From an uncultured Clostridia bacterium (GTDB lineage Bacteria; Bacillota; Clostridia; UBA1381): a stretch of 16,852 bases of DNA. This document shows positions 13,502 through 16,852 of this stretch, piece by piece (position 1 is the first letter of the stretch; the number at the start of each line of letters is the position of its first letter). The DNA lies in the NCBI GenBank assembly GCA_934481375.1, contig CAKSPN010000020.1:1-16852 (forward strand). Reading direction: 5' to 3'. Both the position numbers and the translations under genes were made by a program. The notes under the pieces are model-generated. The model saw nothing but the letters and a program-made list of their open reading frames with translations. It did not search any database and was not told the origin of the DNA.

Positions 13502-14176
13502 ATGAGAAAAGCATTGGTAGTATTGAGCGGCGGTCAGGACAGCACAACGTGTATGTTCTGGTCAATAGACAAATTCGGAAAGGAAAACGTTTCGGCGGTA
13601 GGCTTTGATTACGGTCAGCGCCACAAAACAGAGCTTGACTGCGCAAAAAAGATTTGTGCGGACGCAGGTATTCCGTTTGAAGTGATAGAGACGCCGATAA
13701 TAAATCAGCTTTCCGCAAATTCGCTCACAAGAGCGGATATTCCCGTAGAGGAGAAAAAGCCGGAGGGCGCTCCTCCCAACACATTTGTTGAGGGAAGAAA
13801 TCTGCTGTTTTTAAGCTATGCGGCAATATACGCAAAGACCCACGGCATAAGCGACCTTGTTACGGGCGTGTGCGAAACGGATTTTTCGGGTTATCCCGAC
13901 TGCCGTGACATTTTTGTGAAATCGCTTAACGTAACGCTTAATCTCGCAATGGATTACACGTTTGTTATACACACTCCACTTATGTGGATTGACAAAGCCG
14001 AAACCTGGAAAATGGCTGATGACCTCGGAGTTCTCGATATTATTTACAATGAAACTCTCACCTGCTACAACGGAATTAAAGGCGAGGGCTGCGGACACTG
14101 TCCGTCATGCTTTTTGCGCAAGCGGGGCTTTGACGAATATATGAAGATGAAGGAGCAAAACAATGTACAGGGTTAA
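13502..14176 (+). CDS. queC: 7-cyano-7-deazaguanine (preQ0) synthase
   Basis: ATP-dependent conversion of 7-carboxy-7-deazaguanine and ammonia to preQ0. The 224-residue product shows the PP-loop SGGQDSTT (9-16), FDYGQRH (35-41) and a C-terminal zinc site formed by Cys188, Cys197, Cys200 and Cys203 (GEGCGHCPSC). The ATG at 13502 follows CGGAGGT at the end of queF. Its last 14 bases overlap queD. No residue expected of the family is missing. Confidence 0.96.
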   Translation: MRKALVVLSGGQDSTTCMFWSIDKFGKENVSAVGFDYGQRHKTELDCAKKICADAGIPFEVIETPIINQLSANSLTRADIPVEEKKPEGAPPNTFVEGRNLLFLSYAAIYAKTHGISDLVTGVCETDFSGYPDCRDIFVKSLNVTLNLAMDYTFVIHTPLMWIDKAETWKMADDLGVLDIIYNETLTCYNGIKGEGCGHCPSCFLRKRGFDEYMKMKEQNNVQG

Positions 14177-14504
14177 AAAGCGCATTGAAATAAGTGCGGC
14201 GCACAAGCTGACGCTCGATTATAATTCAAAGTGCTCCAATCTGCACGGTCACAACTGGATAATAGACGTGTTTCTCGAAAGCAATGAGCTTGACAATAAC
14301 GGTATGGTAATGGATTTTACGCATATAAAGCGTGAAATCCAAGATAAGTTCGATCACAAGGTTATAAATGATGTTGTGGACTTTAACCCGACTGCGGAAA
14401 ATCTCGCAAAGTATATATGCGATGTATTGGCGCCGTTTTGTTACCGTGTGGACGTTCAGGAAAGCACCGACAACGTTGCAAGCTATATCAAGGACGGAAG
14501 ATAA
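14163..14504 (+). CDS. queD: 6-carboxy-5,6,7,8-tetrahydropterin synthase
   Basis: Converts 7,8-dihydroneopterin triphosphate, the FolE product, to carboxytetrahydropterin. The protein is 113 residues, short but normal for QueD. Zinc ligands are His14 (SAAHKL) and His28/His30 (NLHGHNW). The catalytic set is Cys24 (SKCSN), the FDHKVIND histidine (His65) and Glu100 (VQESTDN). The presence of Cys24 favours QueD over the sepiapterin- or folate-type PTPS paralogues, as do the queC and queE neighbours. It overlaps queC by 14 bases; the ribosome site AAGGAG is within the queC end. Confidence 0.95.
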   Translation: MYRVKKRIEISAAHKLTLDYNSKCSNLHGHNWIIDVFLESNELDNNGMVMDFTHIKREIQDKFDHKVINDVVDFNPTAENLAKYICDVLAPFCYRVDVQESTDNVASYIKDGR

Positions 14505-14506
14505 AA

Positions 14507-15187
14507 ATGAAAGTAACCGAAATTTTTGACAGTATAGACGGCGAGGGAATACGCACGGGACAGCCGTGTACGTTTATACGCCTTGCGGGCTGTAATCTGC
14601 GCTGTTCCTACTGCGACACGCTGTATTCGCTTTTCGGCGAGGACGAGCCGTGCGAATACACCGAAATGAGTACAGATGAAATCTTAAAAGCCGTAAATCC
14701 GCTGTTTAAGCGTGTAACGCTTACGGGCGGTGAGCCGCTGTTTCACAAAGATGCGGAAAAACTCGTAACCGCCCTCATTGAGAAGAATACAGAAGTAAAC
14801 ATCGAAACCAACGGCGCAGTCGATATTACGGAATTTTCAAAGAAAATTCCGAAATCTGACAAGCTGTTTTACACGATAGACTACAAGCTGCCGTCAAGCG
14901 GTATGAGCGATAAGATGATTTGGGAAAACTATCTGTCGCTTACTCCCCGTGACGTTATAAAATACGTTGTCGGCTCGGAGGAGGACGTTCGGCTTATGAT
15001 TGATCTGACGGCAAAGCTAAAAAAGCATTACAAAGAAATGCCTCACATATTTATCGGTGCGGTCTACGGTATGTATGACGCACAAAAGCTTGTCGATACA
15101 ATACTTCACGAACCTGTTTTGTGTGACGCAAGATTTCAGGTACAGCTTCACAAAATAATCTGGGACGCACAAAAGAGGGGCGTTTAA
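14507..15187 (+). CDS. queE: 7-carboxy-7-deazaguanine synthase (radical SAM)
   Basis: Rearranges carboxytetrahydropterin to 7-carboxy-7-deazaguanine using S-adenosylmethionine and a [4Fe-4S] cluster. The 226-residue product has the radical-SAM cluster motif Cys29-x3-Cys33-x2-Cys36 (AGCNLRCSYCD) and the SAM-contact motif TGGEPLF (74-80). The N-terminal IFDSIDGEGIRTGQPCTFIR is the QueE signature that precedes the cluster. The ATG at 14507 lies 2 nt after the queD stop, with AGGACGGAAG upstream. A longer frame opening at 14417 lies inside queD. Confidence 0.95.
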   Translation: MKVTEIFDSIDGEGIRTGQPCTFIRLAGCNLRCSYCDTLYSLFGEDEPCEYTEMSTDEILKAVNPLFKRVTLTGGEPLFHKDAEKLVTALIEKNTEVNIETNGAVDITEFSKKIPKSDKLFYTIDYKLPSSGMSDKMIWENYLSLTPRDVIKYVVGSEEDVRLMIDLTAKLKKHYKEMPHIFIGAVYGMYDAQKLVDTILHEPVLCDARFQVQLHKIIWDAQKRGV

Positions 15188-15209
15188 TTCGGAAAGGAAT
15201 GGACAAATA

Positions 15210-15788
15210 ATGAAACCTGAATTTGACAGTGAAAAAATAAAGCAAGCGGTTGTAATGTTTCTCGAAGCGCTGGGCGACGACCCCGAACGTGAAGGATTAA
15301 AGGAAACTCCCGACCGTGTTGCGAGAATGTGCAATGAAGTGTTTGAGGGTATGCGCTACACAAACGACGAAATAGCGCATATGTTCGACAAATGCTTTGA
15401 AGATGTACAATCGCGTGACCTTGTGCTTGTAAAGGATATAGAGTGTTTCAGCCGATGTGAGCACCATATTGCGCTTATGTACAATATGAAATGCCACGTT
15501 GCGTATATCCCTAACGGCAAGGTGATAGGTCTTTCCAAAATAGCGCGCATATGCGATATGGTATGCAAGCGTTTGCAGCTGCAGGAGCGCATATGCTCCG
15601 ACATTGCGGAAATAATGCAGAAAGTGTGCGATACAAAGGACGTTATCGTAATAGTCGAGGGCGAACACAGCTGTATGACGGCACGCGGAATAAAATCACG
15701 CGGTGCAAAAACACGCACAAGCGCAATACGCGGTTTGTTTGACACGGATTACGAATTGCGGAACGAAGTGTATCAGCTGTTAAAATAG
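15210..15788 (+). CDS. folE: GTP cyclohydrolase I (type IA, FolE)
   Basis: Opens GTP to 7,8-dihydroneopterin triphosphate, the entry step shared by folate and queuosine pathways. The 192-residue product shows the family core: EGLKETPDRVARM (28-40), zinc ligands in FSRCEHH (Cys83, His86) and GEHSCM (Cys155), VIGLSKIARI (105-114) and the C-terminal TRTSA. The ATG at 15210 follows GGAAAGGAATGG, 22 nt after queE. Being last in the que operon, with no other folate gene nearby, its main job here is probably to supply QueD, though it could serve folate too. Several extra cysteines are present but the zinc site is intact. Repeat copy C follows directly. Confidence 0.95.
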   Translation: MKPEFDSEKIKQAVVMFLEALGDDPEREGLKETPDRVARMCNEVFEGMRYTNDEIAHMFDKCFEDVQSRDLVLVKDIECFSRCEHHIALMYNMKCHVAYIPNGKVIGLSKIARICDMVCKRLQLQERICSDIAEIMQKVCDTKDVIVIVEGEHSCMTARGIKSRGAKTRTSAIRGLFDTDYELRNEVYQLLK

Positions 15789-15810
15789 CGCATATCGACT
15801 TGTTCAAAAT

Positions 15811-15970
15811 CTGAATTGTAGGGGACGATGCCTTTCATCGTCCCGAGCAGAAAACCGAACAATGTCCCAAATCAAACACACACAGTAATGCAGGGGCTTG
15901 CTCCTGCCGAAATGCACACTAAACAGGACATTGTTTAGGGTCGATGTGGGCATCGACCCCTACTGATTGC
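15811..15970 (-). repeat. Dispersed palindromic repeat, copy C (folE/putP junction)
   Basis: Three hairpins lie in a row. GGGACGATG (15822-15830) pairs with CATCGTCCC (15836-15844). GCAGGGG (15890-15896) pairs with CTCCTGC (15901-15907). GGGTCGATG (15938-15946) pairs with CATCGACCC (15951-15959), followed by CCTACTGATT. The middle hairpin is enclosed by a 10-base inverted repeat, AACAATGTCC (15858-15867) and GGACATTGTT (15926-15935). The first hairpin has paired base changes (GTCG/CGAC to GACG/CGTC) that preserve the stem. The element lies in the folE 3' untranslated region. Confidence 0.82.
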
Positions 15971-16007
15971 GGTTGCAATTATTACAAACATATTATCCAT
16001 TAACACA

Positions 16008-16043
16008 AAAACACCCCTCCGAATTAATTCGGAGGGGTGTTTT
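16008..16043. terminator. Bidirectional terminator at the folE/putP junction
   Basis: A perfect 36-base palindrome: three A, then ACACCCCTCC and GAATT, mirrored by AATTC, GGAGGGGTGT and TTT. It starts 4 nt downstream of the putP stop. T-tracts follow on both strands, longer on the minus strand, so it chiefly terminates putP and can also stop transcripts from folE. Confidence 0.88.
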
Positions 16044-16047
16044 ACTA

Positions 16048-16852
16048 TCAGCCTTTTCTTACACTTTCAAATTCAGCGATTATTTCATCACTCGGCTTTT
16101 TTGTAAGCAAGCTTACAACCACTATGATAATAATACTGACCAGGAATGCCGGTAAAAGCTCATACACGCCGAAAATTCCGCCGATAGGCTTTACAAGGTA
16201 TTTCCATACGAATACCATTATACCGCCGGCAGCCATACCCGATATTGCACCGGGGAGCGTTGTACGTTTCCAGAACAGCGAGCATATGATAAGCGGACCG
16301 AAGCCTGCGCCAAATCCTGCCCATGCAAACGAAACGATACCGAACACCGAGCTTTCGGGGTTTCTTGCTATAATTATTCCGAGGATTGCAATTATAACTA
16401 CCGTAAGTCTTGCGGCAAGCATACTCTGCTTTGTTGTCAGCTTAAGACCGAACTTTTCCTGTAAAATATTCTGCGATACGCTTGACGATGCCGCCAAAAG
16501 CTGTGAGTCGGCAGTTGACATTGTACTTGCCAGTATTCCCGAAAGAACAAGTCCCGCAATAAGAGCCGGAACTATACCGTGCTTTGAGAGCAGGTCGGCA
16601 ATGCGGATTATTACCGTTTCGGTATCTGCGTTTGCAAGAGATGCAATAATTCCCTGCTCGCTCAATGCACGTCCCGAAATGCCTATGCCTACGGCTACCG
16701 CCATAGCTATAACAACCCATATCGACGCAACACGTCTTGAAAGTTTAAGATTTTTTTCGTCGTTTATTGCCATAAATCTCAAAAGAATATGCGGCATACC
16801 GAAATATCCCAAGCCCCATGAAACCGTTGTGATTATGTGCAGAAGATTATAT
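16048..16852 (-). CDS. putP: Sodium/proline symporter PutP-type (3' part only)
   Basis: The C-terminal 267 residues of a sodium:solute symporter. The frame is open to the right edge and the start is outside the window. The visible part begins near TVSWGLGYFGMPHILLRFMA, a stretch highly typical of PutP after its central helices. It also contains LSGILASTMSTADSQLLAA, the helix that carries serine/threonine sodium ligands. About seven more hydrophobic segments end in a short basic/acidic tail. The likely job is sodium-driven import of proline into the cytosol; related family members take up other solutes, so substrate assignment is by resemblance. An internal TTG at 16812 is not the real start. 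Confidence 0.88.
   Translation of the reverse strand, partial: YNLLHIITTVSWGLGYFGMPHILLRFMAINDEKNLKLSRRVASIWVVIAMAVAVGIGISGRALSEQGIIASLANADTETVIIRIADLLSKHGIVPALIAGLVLSGILASTMSTADSQLLAASSSVSQNILQEKFGLKLTTKQSMLAARLTVVIIAILGIIIARNPESSVFGIVSFAWAGFGAGFGPLIICSLFWKRTTLPGAISGMAAGGIMVFVWKYLVKPIGGIFGVYELLPAFLVSIIIIVVVSLLTKKPSDEIIAEFESVRKG

Noticed and set aside
3457..15970. CRISPR array interpretation of the repeated hairpins
   Set aside because: Copies are kilobases apart, vary in orientation and stem sequence, and have no regular spacers or cas genes nearby.
1..16852. Mobile element, prophage or defence island
   Set aside because: No transposase, integrase, phage or defence-family protein is encoded. 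The genes are conserved core functions in tight operons with similar base composition.

Overview
The window reads as a chromosomal housekeeping and sporulation segment from an endospore-forming, moderate-GC member of the Clostridia (Firmicutes). The evidence is the set of families present (YqfC, YqfD, YlbJ and SpoVG, plus the era/recO/phoH/ybeY neighbourhood), strong AAGGAGG-type ribosome binding sites, and several TTG/GTG starts. I cannot name the genus. There is no phage, insertion sequence, CRISPR array or defence system. Most genes are ordinary and confidently recognised; the less ordinary content is in the spacers.

Layout, left to right. (1) 1-518, minus: 5' part of an HlyD/RND-type periplasmic adaptor gene, with a strong promoter and a roughly 128-nt leader containing a terminator-like hairpin. 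(2) 789-1562, plus: sigma-A promoter, TPP riboswitch, terminator and thiT (thiamine uptake). (3) 1570-3427, plus: a promoter followed almost at once by a terminator hairpin, then ade (adenine deaminase). (4) 3615-3881, minus: rpsT (S20) with its own promoter. (5) 4034-8819, minus: a compact operon yqfC-yqfD-phoH-ybeY-era-yqzL-recO, mostly with 1-5 nt gaps or overlaps; yqzL is a 46-codon gene that is easily missed. (6) 8939-9988, plus: ylbJ, divergent from yqfC. (7) 10237-12396, minus: murC-dapB (cell wall and lysine/diaminopimelate precursors). (8) 12551-12927, plus: monocistronic spoVG. (9) 12962-15788, plus: queF-queC-queD-queE-folE, every step from GTP to preQ1. (10) 16048-16852, minus: 3' part of a PutP-type sodium/proline symporter gene.

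How the genes work together. FolE makes dihydroneopterin triphosphate from GTP, QueD makes carboxytetrahydropterin, QueE makes CDG, QueC makes preQ0 and QueF reduces it to preQ1 for tRNA queuosine. The yqfC operon joins sporulation genes to ribosome maturation (Era, YbeY), PhoH and recombination repair (RecO), and faces another sporulation gene, ylbJ.

The main unexplained structure is a family of short palindromic repeats. They occur at all three convergent gene junctions (about 3457-3531, 10027-10206 and 15811-15970) and nowhere else in the window. Each lies beside a single perfect hairpin that can act as a two-way terminator. Two leaders, upstream of ade and of the adaptor gene, carry terminator-like hairpins between promoter and start codon and are candidate cis-regulatory RNAs.
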